Positions 46,261 through 56,821 of a DNA stretch of 64,000 nt are shown piece after piece. This stretch comes from Buddleja alternifolia. Taxonomy: Eukaryota > Streptophyta > Magnoliopsida > Lamiales > Scrophulariaceae. A program made the translations under genes and the position numbers. The number at the start of each line of letters is the position of its first letter. Positions within the stretch are counted from its first letter, which is position 1. The DNA is taken from assembly GCA_019426215.1 (NCBI GenBank), contig CM033394.1:12854195-12918194 (forward strand), in the 5' to 3' direction. Below the pieces are notes generated by a model. It had not been told where the DNA came from. It did not search any database and saw nothing but the letters and a program-made list of their open reading frames with translations.

Positions 46261-46518
46261 CTAACGAGTCAATTTTACAACAAATGTACCTTTAGTGCGC
46301 TCCCGAGGAGGCTCAAGGCATTGATCTTTCCAGTGTCTCTTCTTTTTGCAGTTAAAACACTTCCCAACTTTCTTTTTGACTTTCTTGTTGACAACTTTTG
46401 CTTGCAGTTCGTTGACCTTCTTCTTCTTCTTCTTTTTTCCCTTCTTGATTTTCTTGTTATCAAAAGCGGGAGATGAAGAAGTGTTAGCAAGCAGCATAGA
46501 CTTTGCCTTCTTGACCAT
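46261..46518 (-). pseudogene. gag: Gag C-terminus of G with zinc knuckle, cut by E
   Basis: Lys-rich stretch then CFNCKKKRHWKDQC (CX2CX4HX4C; the usual Gly before His is Arg), ending VVKLTR-stop. Upstream coding sequence is displaced by element E at 46519 (flank ACCAT, 46514-46518), so the N-terminal part lies beyond the window. Confidence 0.75.
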
Positions 46519-46760
46519 TGACACGCTAGAAGCTAACGTGCTTGAATAGAAAGTGCACTAGTCATGATAGTAATAAAAGTGGACTAAAAGTTTGGGTTGT
46601 CGAACCACAGAGACTTGAATTTTAGTTTATGATTTTATAATGAAAAAGAACAAAAAAAGTAAAGGTAAAACGTGTAAGATAAGAACGAAGACACACGAAG
46701 GATTGAAGACCAATTATAAAGGGAGACTAAGGCACATGCAAGGTCCAAATTGCTCAATTA

Positions 46761-47203
46761 TCTATACTATTATATAAAGCATAAGAAGCTTAGAGTAACT
46801 ACCTTGGGCTGTCAATTTTTTGGTGAAACCATTCCAATTCTTAAATTTTGACAAGTGTCCCATTTAGTGGTTTTTTATATATTTTATTTCTTATATTGTT
46901 TCTCTTTCATATTTTTTCTCACACACTATCTCTTTCTCTTCTAATATTTCTCTCATTTTCTCTCTCATCTCCTAAAGCACGGTTATTTTTGTTTTTACTC
47001 ATTTCTCTCTCTTTAATATCTCCCTATATATTTAAATATTTATTTTTTTCATTAATCATATTAAATTTACTTTCCACCTTATTTTTTCTATTTTTTATTC
47101 TGTTCTGTCATATCTTATTTAAACTTAATGGAATTTTACTCAAAAAAAATCCATATCAATTTTATATTTTTGCACACGCATAGAGTGTGCCTTTCCCGAC
47201 TAG
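46761..47203 (+). mobile_element. Non-autonomous Helitron, 443 bp
   Basis: Starts TCTATACTATTATATAAAGC, a typical plant Helitron 5' end, and ends CTAG with the hairpin GCACAC-GCATAGA-GTGTGC (47172-47190) 9 nt before it. Inserted exactly between A and T with no target duplication. The empty site CAATTATACTTATAAAGG is present in the other E LTR at 63905-63922. Pyrimidine-rich and without a Rep/helicase gene; the 111-aa ORF inside is low-complexity. Confidence 0.92.
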
Positions 47204-47933
47204 TACTTATAAAGGCTCTCGTTGAAGGTTACACTTATGTTGTTATGGTGAAAGCTCCTAGGGTAAAAAATAACCGATGTCTAGTGCTAAACTCCTATGA
47301 TTAAATGATGGTTTCCTAAGTAAATCTACCCTGAAATCTAATCACCAAACACGCATTAACGCACTAAGGTTCACTCGATTTAGATCGAACGACTTCACCC
47401 GGGAATCTTTACCTATGTCTAGGGAAATTCCTCACTGGTTGCGGGTTATGGTGCGAATTTCTTGCACCCTAAGTTAATTTTCTCTTGAAATATTCACCTA
47501 GGCATAAGATTCTAACATATGATGATCAAGCATATGTCAAATAAGCAAAAACACAAATTCACACCACATAACAACATAAGAATCACTTCAACAATCCTCT
47601 ATTATAAGCATAAATCACAATTTGGCCTTACATGGCCCTATTCTTACAAGCTATAGATTCATATACATATTCTCACAATTTAGCCTTACATGGCTCATAG
47701 TTAATGGCATAAAGGACATAGATAGATTCATATACATATTCATGGAAAATAATGAAAATAGAAAGCTATTAAAACTCCCTATGTTGAATTGATGATGGAT
47801 CTTCACTTCAATCTTCAATCCCCAAGCTAACCTTCCTTCTTGATCTCTTCCAATTGATGAGAAAGTGGCCCAAAAACCCAAAAAATCGTCTTGAATCCCC
47901 CGGAGTTCGAACCCTTCAAATCAACTTAAAATT

Positions 47934-48185
47934 TCCTTTTATAGCTTCCAAAAACGGTTAGAGCGGCACCTAGGCGCCGCCGACAAGGCAGGCGTTTCTT
48001 GGGGAAAAAGTTGGGCGGTGCCCAGGCACGACATAGGTGGTGCTTGGGCGCAGAAGGTATCGCGCCTAGGCGCCGTACTGTGTGGGCTGCCTCTGCTTCT
48101 CTTCCGCTGGCGTGGGTCTGCGCACAATTACTACTTCTCTTCATTTTCTGGCGCCAAGGCGCGAGTAATGTGGCGCCTAGGCTCC
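47934..48185 (-). promoter_or_regulatory. GC-palindrome array and TATA box of E LTR
   Basis: Minus strand: a series of GGCGCC-type palindromes (48171-48185, 48150-48163, 48062-48074, 48039-48051, 48017-48030, 47965-47978), then CTATAAAAGG at about 47934-47945. The motif nearest TATA is about 20 bp upstream. Same layout as in the C LTR although the palindrome sequence differs. Confidence 0.6.
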
Positions 48186-48373
48186 AACGTGCGAACGTTT
48201 CTCTAGAATTCATTTGAAATGCTGTCTTTTGACCTTCTCTTCGTGTATTGTCGCTTAATAGCTGAATTCACTTAATACACATATTACAAGTACGAGTGTC
48301 ACAATTCATGCTATTAATGGACCTAAATGTCAATAAAAGAGCTAAAAGCACGTGCAAAAATGACTCCTATCAA

Positions 48374-48409
48374 CCCCCCAAACTTATCAATTGCTCGTCC
48401 TCGAGCAAT
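48374..48409 (-). other. PPT with upstream hairpin, element E
   Basis: Minus strand: ATTGCTCG, loop AGGA, CGAGCAAT (48409-48390), four nt, then AAGTTTGGGGGG (48385-48374), then the 3' LTR. Confidence 0.75.
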
Positions 48410-49651
48410 AAGAGCTATAGGATAGGAAAAACATCATCGACACAGGATAAATGAAAAGAAAACTACCTAACTCACTTTCGTGGAGTACACGGTTGCATTT
48501 AGCGAATGCAACAAGACTTTGAACCCTTGAGTTACTTCAAAGGACAAGTTATAATCTCGTGAGGGTTTGCATACGATATACCCACAAAATCATAAGATTT
48601 TCAACCCCAATCAATCAACGCAAATCAATATGATTAAAAAAATATGCAATGGCACGAATTCATCTGTTTAAGCTCAAATTTACACATATATATACAAGTC
48701 ACACACTTGCTCATGTTAGGCCTTAACATCGAAAAGACCATCCTAAGGGTGTAGTGTAATAAATCTCAAGCATTATAGTCGAGTGGCATTCTTACCACTT
48801 TTCAAGCATTAATCCTATATCTATCAATTTTCGATTAGTTACATGGCACGAGAATTGAAGAGAACTTCATAGCCACTTAAAATTCATCACTTAATCCACT
48901 TTAGGCATTAACTTATGCAATTTTCAACTCAAAACATTAAAGGCTAGACCATGTGCAATGTTCGGTTCTCTTAGGCTTTCTATGACACCCTTGTAACGAG
49001 CTTTAGGCCAATAACTCCCAAACCAGATAGCTTTAGGGTATTATGTGTAGAGACATTCCTAAGGGCTTAATCGTTCGAGTGTCAAAGGCCACAAAACTAA
49101 ACTAGGTCCTTATTAACTTAACACTTACATTGGATTGAACTTAGCTCAAATTAGCATAATAGTACAGTATTCTAGGCATGGTGCTCTTCATCCCCAGTAT
49201 CTATTAAGCCTGACTTTTGCAGTCATACCAATGTTCAACCTCTTTTATTCTTATTAAGCGTACAAAGTTAACATTCTCAGCTCATAACACATGTGAAAAT
49301 TCTAGATTGATATTTCCGGGATCAAGCTTTTAAGTGTTTCAAAATGGTTGTCCACTCAACTCCTCTACCCTCGATTTATGTGCATATGTGAATCATCTTA
49401 AGGACAATCTAGTCTCGTTTAGGATCCCAGAAGCAAGGAAACAATGTGTATAGTCATTAAAATCCATATTGATAGAGAAAACTTGCCATGTATTCAAATT
49501 AACCTTCTCAATGCATCGAGTGAAGGGTTGAAATTCTATCCAAAAGTTTTTAAAATTGTACAAGTTTCACATGTAGAGGTACCCCCCCTCAAAACTTGGA
49601 CCGAAATATATAAAACATGGATAAACACGACTATAATGGATTTAGTATACT
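48410..49651 (-). other. Conserved non-coding 3' region of E
   Basis: 1.24 kb without an ORF, strongly similar along its whole length to F 54030-55267 (for example the TTGCATTTAGCG and GAGGGTTTGCA segments). Retention in both the autonomous-type E and non-autonomous F argues for cis function. Confidence 0.6.
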
Positions 49652-49695
49652 CCCCCCCCCCCCCAAACTTATCATGAACATTGTCCCCAATGTTC
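49652..49695 (-). other. Second hairpin/PPT-like module of E
   Basis: Minus strand: GAACATTG, loop GGGA, CAATGTTC (49695-49676), then ATGAT, then AAGTTT followed by 13 Gs (49670-49652). From here to 50040 no gene is seen. Confidence 0.65.
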
Positions 49696-50040
49696 GAAAA
49701 AGAGAAGGGCAAAGTACACCTCACCATAGGGTTGCTGAAAAGCAAACCTGAGTCCTCGAATGCAAATATATCCAAGAGTGGCAACAGCGGTGGGAGCAAT
49801 GAATGCAACAACGACACACGGAATGATGCTAACCAGACAAAGCATTAAGAATGGATAGAAGCGAGAAATGAAAAGCGCCAAACAACAAAACACAAGGTAA
49901 CAGAAATAAACAAGCATCGACTAGAAACAACGGATGGAACATACATAACAAAATATTTGAAAAACAAACATCACAGCAACTAACAGCTAAACAAGATCAA
50001 TATCCAACAAAAGAAAATAGGAAAAGACTAAATACACGTG

Positions 50041-51429
50041 CTAATCATCCACATTGACAAAACGGTCCACAAAATCATCATCTCTCGTCTCATGGCCACC
50101 CTCATCCTTGTCTCCACCCATAATATCATCTATGTTGAGCATATCATCTGTGCCTCCATCGGGCTTAGCTGAATCACCCCCAAGGACTATAGCACCAATA
50201 CCAACCATGTCATTTGGCGGCGGAGTGGACGAGTGCGTGAAATGAGGGGACGCTGAATAGTCAAATGGCCCCCGGCCCAAGAATGCATCCTGCTCTCGAA
50301 AAAGCTGACGAAAAATAAGCGCATCCCTCACTCATCATGACATCCATATCAGTCCTTAATTGCTGGGGATCAGCCTGAATGGTCTCCACATCAAACGATG
50401 TGGTGTGGCTGGAGCTGGTGCCATGAGCAGGAATCGGACGAGCTCTCGGGAGAGCAGGTGGAGGGGCTGAAGCTGGGGTGTCCGAGAATGGAAAAGGTGT
50501 ACCGGCAGGGTATGTAGTCTCGCTCTGAAAAGCCCTAACACCGCCTGTCAAGCACAGAGCTGAAATGAGAGACAGAAAATAAACGAGTTCTTTTTTAAAT
50601 TAAATGACTCCCCACATTTTCTCTTGACGTGTGTTGGGTCAACCACTGGAATGAACTCGATGCCCATCCTCTTGATATGCCCTAATAAAGTCCGGTGGAT
50701 CAACCCCACGAAGTTAACCCGTTGCTTTGTCATGATGGAAAACACAAGCAAGGCACGGTCCTTGTTCAACTCTAATCGGTTAGAGCTCGGGAGAAAGTTA
50801 AAGCGGATAAAGTCGAGCCAAAAGGCTGCCTCAGGGAACAAGATATGATGGGGTAAGTGTGACTCCCCTTCGGACCAAGTCGTACCCTCAATAGCAATGA
50901 CCCCAAGGACCTCGTCAAGGGAAACAGTATATGTCCCATCTAACTTGTAGAGATGAAGATACCCGCAAGTCTGGGGAATCGCCATCCCGAGGCACTCACT
51001 AAGAGCAATGGCATCAAAATTGACCCTACGATTCCGAACCTCAATCGTGTCCGCCCTCCAGCTACTTTTGCTTGTGATGGAAAGGTATGCCCCAATACTA
51101 TAAAATTTCTAAATCCAAGGAAAGCGAATAGCCGCTAAGGGGCCATAAAAATAGTCCAACCCGTGGAACTCAATGCGGGCTTTCACGGCAGTCTTAGCAC
51201 TGGGAGCAAACGGCTTTTCTTTGATAACTGTCCGACTGTATAACCCGTTAAAAATTATTTTTGCTTTCAGGTTTAGAGAACGGGGAAGCATAGTAGGTGA
51301 TATTGTGTCCTGTGGGGGCTCTGGGTTGGTGGAGGACCCTTCCCTGACCTTCATTTTCCCTTTTGATGGCTGATTCTTTTTACCCATACTTAATTGGAAT
51401 TTGGGCAGCGTAACACTGCAATTTGGCAA
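50041..51429 (-). pseudogene. Athila ORF3 (env-position protein, plant transposon-protein domain type)
   Basis: Minus-strand ORF after pol. Probable start MGKKNQPSKGKMKV at 51387, with an upstream in-frame Met at 51429. Reads KARIEFHGLDYFYGPL, RFPWI then one in-frame TAG, then continues in the same frame SECLGMAIPQTCGYLHLY, FPEAAFWLDFIRFNFLPSS, NKDRALLVFSIMTKQRVNF to 50548. A frameshift follows, then a Pro/Ser-rich and acidic C-terminus in two frames (50551-50261, 50331-50041). The folded middle resembles the domain that Pfam calls putative plant transposon protein, common in Athila env-position ORFs. No clear transmembrane helix is seen. Function unknown. Confidence 0.7.
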
Positions 51430-51894
51430 CCACTCTCTCCGAAATCACGAAACTAACCCACAACAACACGAACAATCAAGCAAAACCAATCAACAAACTA
51501 ACAAATTTCACCTAACCTGGAGAACCAATTCGCACAAGACAGCTCTTAGCCAATATCACACAGTTTGGAGACCAAATATGGCATAGAATGCTCACAAACT
51601 CACTGTAAGTCTGAACACAAACAACCAATCGATGATACATCAACAAGTTTGGCAGTATAACACAAAAATCAATAAGCCCATGCCCAATTTGACTCAAATA
51701 CACGAGAATAATTTCAAAGGATAAGCCAATCACTCACCTTATTGCTCAAAGAGACTTGTAGACCGTCGAAAATGAGCCCCTCACCGAGAGTGGCTTGTTC
51801 ACTGCGGTGAATCGGCGGCAAATCGGAGGTTATAAGCGAAGGAGATCGGTGGTTGAGCGGTGGAAAAGTGGTGGGAGGCTGCGGATTCGAGTAA

Positions 51895-52265
51895 AGAGAG
51901 AGAGAGAGAGATGATAAAATTTAACCTAATCTTTGACTGAATTTGAAATAAATACCTGATCGGCGCCCAGGCGCGCGTAATACGGAGCCTAGCGAAGCAA
52001 AATATGGCCTTTGGAATTCAGTCGGTGCCTGGGCGTGGAGTATATGATGCTCTTGGTGCCCAGGCATGGATTTGGAGGCGCTCAGGCGCCATGATGCGAA
52101 GCAATGGTGACTTTTGGGGTCCTTTGGCGCCTAGGCGTGGGATGCTGGCATCCGGGCGTGTTCCAGATCAGCGCCCAGGTGTGAGTGAGATGGCGCCTTG
52201 GTGTGGATCTGCAAACCAAAATGCCAACTGAGGGTGATCGGCGCCTAAGCACGATATACGCGGCG
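51895..52265 (-). promoter_or_regulatory. Possible internal promoter before ORF3 of E
   Basis: Minus strand: about nine GGCGCC-like palindromes between 52245 and 51962, the last GCGCGCCTGGGCGCC at 51976-51962, then GGTATTTATTTC (TATA-like, 51956-51945), then a CT-rich patch (51911-51895), then about 500 nt to the ORF3 start. Element F is inserted at its distal edge; one further motif is at 58551-58562. 51430-51894 holds no gene. Confidence 0.4.
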
Positions 52266-53991
52266 TGACACGCTAATACCTAACGTGCTTTTAATAGCAA
52301 GTGCACTAGTCGTGTGTAGTAATAAAAGTGGACAAAATAAGTCCGGGTTGTCGAACCACGGAGACTTGAATTTTAGTTTAAGATTCGTAATGAAGGTAAA
52401 GACAATTAAAGTAAAGCAAGAGAAAAACAATTAAGTAAACGAAAGATCAAAGGAGGGAACAAGCTATGAATTAAACCTCACGAATTGGTTAAAAAGATTA
52501 AGGCACATGCTATAACCAAATCCACTCGTCTATATATATGAGCTACTCTTCGAATTATTAGACTCCTATTGCTTTGGTGAAAACTCCTTAATTAATCATT
52601 ACCCGATGTCTCGACACATAACAATCCTATGATTGATTGACGGTTCTCTAAATATGTCTATCCGAGAATCTAATCAACAACCATGCATTAACGTTCTAGA
52701 GTTTCCCCGGATAAATCCGGCTAACCGCACCCGAAAATCTTTACCTATGTCTAGGGGCAATTCCACATTAGTTTCGGATGATGAGTTGATTCCATTGAAC
52801 CCTAATCTATCTTCTCTCGAATGACTAGACTAGGCAAGATAGCAAGCATATGGTGATCAAGCACATGATTGTAATAAAAGCTCAAAATCAACACACAAAG
52901 CAATATGAGAATTAATACGAAAATTCACTTCACATATATTGATTCATAAATTGGCCTTCACATGGCCTTAGTTCTACAATATTAGCCTCTCATCAAGGCC
53001 TTAAGAAAATCTAATACAAACATATACATACTCATGGAAATAAACATGTAAATGCAAGTAATTAAAACTCCCTCAATTGATTGATGATGGATCCTTGCTT
53101 TTGAACTTCAATCCTTAGCTCCTCTCTCTTTGTTCCCCTCCAAAAGTGATGAAGAATGGTGATTGAATGATGATGGGTGAAGAGAGATGATGGGTTTTTG
53201 GCCTAATGACCAGCTCCCTCCCTCTTTTTCTCCAAAGTGATCGGTCAAGTGTGAAGAAGATGCCCCCTATGGACAAGAAATGATGGGCTCTTTATTCTAC
53301 TCCAAACCCCATCATGATGTGCAATAAACAATTCCCCTTCCCCTCTTGCATGTCCCCCACACATGTGCATGACATCTTGGCTTTAAATATTCCATTCCCC
53401 CATCAAATGATGAAATTTTGGCTGAAAGGAATCAAAACTCGGGTGTGGTCACGCCTAGGCGGGGGCATGACGGCGCCTAGGCGTCGTCGGCAGAATGCTG
53501 AGCGTATTTGCCTCTGTCCGGCGCAGAAATCGTATTTTCTTTATAACTCTCTCCACAGAACTCCGATTTGGATGATTCAAGTCCTCATTTGAAGCTAACA
53601 CATAGTTCTACAACTTTGTAGAAGGACACTTCATCCAATTGGGTCTCTAAACATACGGAAATAGCGCTCAACCGTGGAAACTAATGCAGATACGACGCCC
53701 AGGCGTGGACAGGATGGCGCCTAGGCGTGGTAAGCAGAATGTTGACGTTATTTGCATCTTGTCCGGCGCCTGGGAGTGGGTGGAAAGGCGCTTGGGCGTA
53801 GGGGTGCGTAGCAATTTGGCCTAAACTTGTTTTATACGTCGTTTTTCATCCCGTTCTTCGATTGTATCCATTTAAGACCTGAAATCACTTAATGCACGAA
53901 TTAAACGCACATGTGGCAAGAATCAAGCGATAAATGAACCTAAAACATAAACGCAAAGGGGCTTAAAAACACGTAAAAATGCCTCTGATCA
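52266..53991 (-). repeat. 3' LTR of F, 1726 bp
   Basis: Plus strand TGACACGCTAATACC to GCCTCTGATCA, next to the PPT. GC palindromes at 53451-53461, 53472-53485 and between about 53693 and 53800. TATTTAAAG at 53385-53395 on the minus strand is the best TATA candidate. Confidence 0.92.
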
Positions 53992-53994
53992 ACA

Positions 53995-54029
53995 CCCCCA
54001 AACTTATCTATTGCTCGTCCTCGAGCAAT
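53995..54029 (-). other. PPT with upstream hairpin, element F
   Basis: Minus strand: ATTGCTCG, loop AGGA, CGAGCAAT (54029-54010), then AGAT, then AAGTTTGGGGG (54005-53995), three nt from the LTR. Confidence 0.75.
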
Positions 54030-55267
54030 AAGAGAAGGCATAGGATACGAGCTCATCATCAAAAACAGGGAGGTAAAAGAAAAGAAACTGCACAACTCAC
54101 TTTCGTGGAGCAAGTGGTTGCATTTAGCGGATGCAACAAGCCTTTGAACCCTTGAGTTACCTCAAAGGACGAGTTATAGTCTCGTGAGGGTTTGCAGACG
54201 ATATACCCACAAAATCGAAAGATTTTCAACCCCGATCACTCAACGTAAATTACAATGATTAATAGCACACAATGGTATGAATTCACCTGTTTAAGCTCAA
54301 GTTACATATATATACACGTCACCCACTTGCTCATGTTACGCCTTAACATCGAAAAGATCATCCTAAGGGTGTAGTGTAATAAATCTCAAGTATTATAGTC
54401 GAGTGGCATTCTTACCACTTTTCAAGCATTAACCCCATATTTATCAACTTTTGATTATTCACATGGTACGAGAATTGAATACAACTTCATAGCCACGTAA
54501 AAATTCATCACTTCATTCCACTTTCGGCTTTAACTTATGCACTTTCAACTCGAACATTAGAGGCTAGACCATGTGCAATGTTCGATCCTCTTAGGCTTTC
54601 TATGACACCCTTGTAACGATCTTTAGGCCAATAACTCCTAAACCAGACGGCTTTTGGGTATCAAATGTAGAGACATTCCCAAGGGCTTAATCACTCGAGT
54701 GTCAAAGGCCACAAAATCAAACTAGGTCCTTATTCACATAACACTTGCATTGGCTTGAGCTCTAGCTCAAATTAGCTTAATAGTACAGTATTCTAGGCAT
54801 GGTACTCTTCGCCCCCAGTATCTATTAAGCCTGACCTTTGCAATCATACCAATGTTCACCTCTTTTTATTATTGTTAAACATACGAAGCTACATTCACAA
54901 CTCATAACTCATGTGAAAATTCTAAGTCGATATTTTTCAGGATCAAGCCTTTAAGTGTTTCAAAATGGTTGCCCACTCAACGCCTCTACCCTTGATTTAT
55001 GTGCGTATGTGAACATCTTAAAGATAATCTAGTCATGTTTAGGGTCCCACAAGCAAGGAACGATGTGTATATCCATTAAAAACCAAATTGATAGAGAAAA
55101 CATACCATGTATTCAAATTAACCATGCTCAATGCCTCAAGTGAAGGGTTGAAATTCTATCCAAAAATTTGTTATGCTTGATTTTCACAAAAAAATAGCAC
55201 AAAATACATGTAATAGCGACGATTCCCCCAAACTTGAGCTAAAAACAAAGATCCACGACATATAGAT
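54030..55267 (-). other. Conserved non-coding 3' region of F
   Basis: No ORF. Long near-identity with E 48410-49651, interrupted by only small differences. Confidence 0.6.
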
Positions 55268-55307
55268 ACCCCTCCACACTTAAACTCAACATTACCCTCA
55301 ATGTTGA
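55268..55307 (-). other. Second hairpin/PPT-like module of F
   Basis: Minus strand: TCAACATTG, loop AGGG, TAATGTTGA (55307-55286; the closing pair is G-U), then GTTTA, then AGTGTGGAGGGGT (55280-55268), a purine-rich tract less regular than the true PPT. 55308-55589 has no gene and a poly-A run on the plus strand at 55542-55559. Confidence 0.55.
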
Positions 55308-55589
55308 CGCAATTATACATACTCACAAGGGGAGTAACCGAGAGTACTTACAACAAGGGTGCCGAAAAGCAACCCTCAATCACGTGAGATCCGCTCCAAG
55401 CTCAAATCCGCCACGAAAGATATTCCAAAGAAAAACTCGTCTACTACATGTTATGCACTCACACACAAACCATCAAGACATAAAGAAAAACATGCCAAAA
55501 GTGCATGCTTGAACACAACACAAGGAAACAAACTAAACTAAACAAAAAAAAAAAAAAAACAAAAGCAAAACAAAAAGAAAACTTACAAA

Positions 55590-55642
55590 CTTGGGTTGCC
55601 TCCCAAGAAGCGCTTTTTTTTATAGTCATTAGCTTGACTTTA
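55590..55642 (-). other. Tandem hairpin pair just after the F ORF stop
   Basis: Minus strand: TAAAGTCA, AGCTAA, TGACTATA (7 of 8 pairs) starting 10 nt after the TGA, then CTTGGG, AGGCAA, CCCAAG (55607-55590). Loops are identical to those in C. Confidence 0.65.
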
Positions 55643-55652
55643 CCGGGTCGGC

Positions 55653-56525
55653 TCAAGGAGGATGACGTATGAATGCTTTGTTTACTCTCCAATCAAGAAT
55701 GAAACATGGGCCGGTGTTTGTGAGAAGTAGCTTGAGTATGGGCCAAGAAATCGTCATTTCTTCCCCATGTGTCGGGTGATGATATAGACTATTCTCCAAG
55801 CTATGGACAGTAGATCTTTTTCCTTCACCCATCGAAGTGATAAACTTGGAGTTTGTGAGGTAGGACTCCAGTAGATTATTGGTTATCCTTTCCTGAAAAA
55901 GCTCAACACTAAAAGGATCAAAAGCATCAATGCGTAAAGATAATGTAGAATCAATTGGATGCTTAAAAACCTCATAGTTATCACAAATAACCATGTCATC
56001 TCCTACACTAGAGGACAACTTACTATCATGGGCACTAATGACCTCTATACCCGTGGAGAGGGAAGAAGATACCAAAGAAGCTTCTGGTAAAGGCTCGAGT
56101 GTCCTTTCCTTCAACGTCGGCTTCTTTGATATCAACTCTTCGATAAAAATGGGGCCGGGTATCGCTTGAATGTTAGGTGTGTGACGCTGAGGCGATGACA
56201 CCTTCATAGAAATCCTCTCATTTTTCATTTCCTCAATGATCATTAGAGCCTCCTTAATTGGTCCTTCATACAAAGCATCAATGGCTTTGTGTACGAATTT
56301 CATACTTTTCGGCTGATCCAAATCATCTAGTGTGAGTTGTAAGCCGTATAGGAGTTGTCGAACCCATTCTCGTTCCTCCAGAGTCGGGGATAAATGATAT
56401 CCCTCCTGTATGGTAAAGACGCTGGATGGTAGACAATCCCGGACCGACTGAAGTGGTTGAGAAGGAGGCGGTTGCATAGCTTGGAGAATGCCTTGAAACC
56501 ACTCCCGATCCTTCGGTAAATTCAT
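55653..56525 (-). CDS. Element F ORF, 290 aa, chimeric Athila gag-linker protein
   Basis: Intact ORF. Start MNLPKDREWFQGIL matches the start of E gag (MNLPENR at 63367), which fixes the Met. The middle region (WVRQLLYGLQLTLDDLDQP, SMKFVHKAIDAL) has no recognised domain. The last 115 residues (VICDNYEVFKHPIDS, DAFDPFSVEL, FILDWRVNKAFIRHPP) match the C ORF and resemble the segment after the E protease. Zinc knuckle and enzymes are absent. It could be a gag-like protein kept for packaging or dominant interference. It stays open although the element needs enzymes in trans. Confidence 0.7.
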   Translation of the reverse strand: MNLPKDREWFQGILQAMQPPPSQPLQSVRDCLPSSVFTIQEGYHLSPTLEEREWVRQLLYGLQLTLDDLDQPKSMKFVHKAIDALYEGPIKEALMIIEEMKNERISMKVSSPQRHTPNIQAIPGPIFIEELISKKPTLKERTLEPLPEASLVSSSLSTGIEVISAHDSKLSSSVGDDMVICDNYEVFKHPIDSTLSLRIDAFDPFSVELFQERITNNLLESYLTNSKFITSMGEGKRSTVHSLENSLYHHPTHGEEMTISWPILKLLLTNTGPCFILDWRVNKAFIRHPP

Positions 56526-56797
56526 ATCCGGGAAACGTGCATTCGGATTTGGTTAATAGATATTGTCCGCCATCTCTCGAACTCATCTACAAACCCGGAG
56601 CACATGTTCAAAATAAAAATAACAAAATCAAGCAAAGGCTCATTTGAGGAACGGGTCATGCACCACAAATCGAACCTATCAATTAAGCACAAGAAACAAA
56701 ATTAGACTAAACACGAAAATAAAAGAAAATCAAGAAATAAACGAAAACTAAGAATTATGAAAAATGTAAACAAAAATCCAAAACTAAAATAAACAAG

Positions 56798-56815
56798 TCC
56801 CCGGCAACGGCGCCA
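56798..56815 (-). other. Primer-binding site of F
   Basis: Minus strand TGGCGCCGTTGCCGGGGA, 6 nt from the LTR end at 56822. Between the ORF start (56525) and this site there is about 270 nt of leader without features. Confidence 0.85.
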
Positions 56816-56821
56816 AAAACT

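Larger units (their letters stand above)
46519..48372 (-). repeat. 3' LTR of E, with Helitron inside
   Basis: Plus strand TGACACGCTAGAAGC to GACTCCTATCA. About 1411 bp without the 443-bp Helitron. The start matches the truncated 5' LTR at 63658-64000. Confidence 0.88.

Noticed and set aside
46848..47183. 111-aa hydrophobic ORF (possible membrane protein)
   Set aside because: Pyrimidine-rich low-complexity DNA inside the Helitron gives Phe/Leu/Ser by composition. No start context or homologous feature.
47926..48217. Overlapping Arg/Ala-rich ORFs on both strands
   Set aside because: They come from the GC-rich palindrome array in the E LTR, open in several frames because of composition.
50565..50620. 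Possible short intron in E ORF3 at the frame break
   Set aside because: A GT start and a pyrimidine-rich AG end can be seen, but the length of about 49 nt is below the usual plant minimum and splicing does not restore the frame.
52633..53592. Plus-strand ORFs of 63 and 92 aa, repeated almost identically at 57189-58148
   Set aside because: They are identical because both lie in the two F LTRs, in the antisense direction. No domain, and the conservation is that of the LTR itself.
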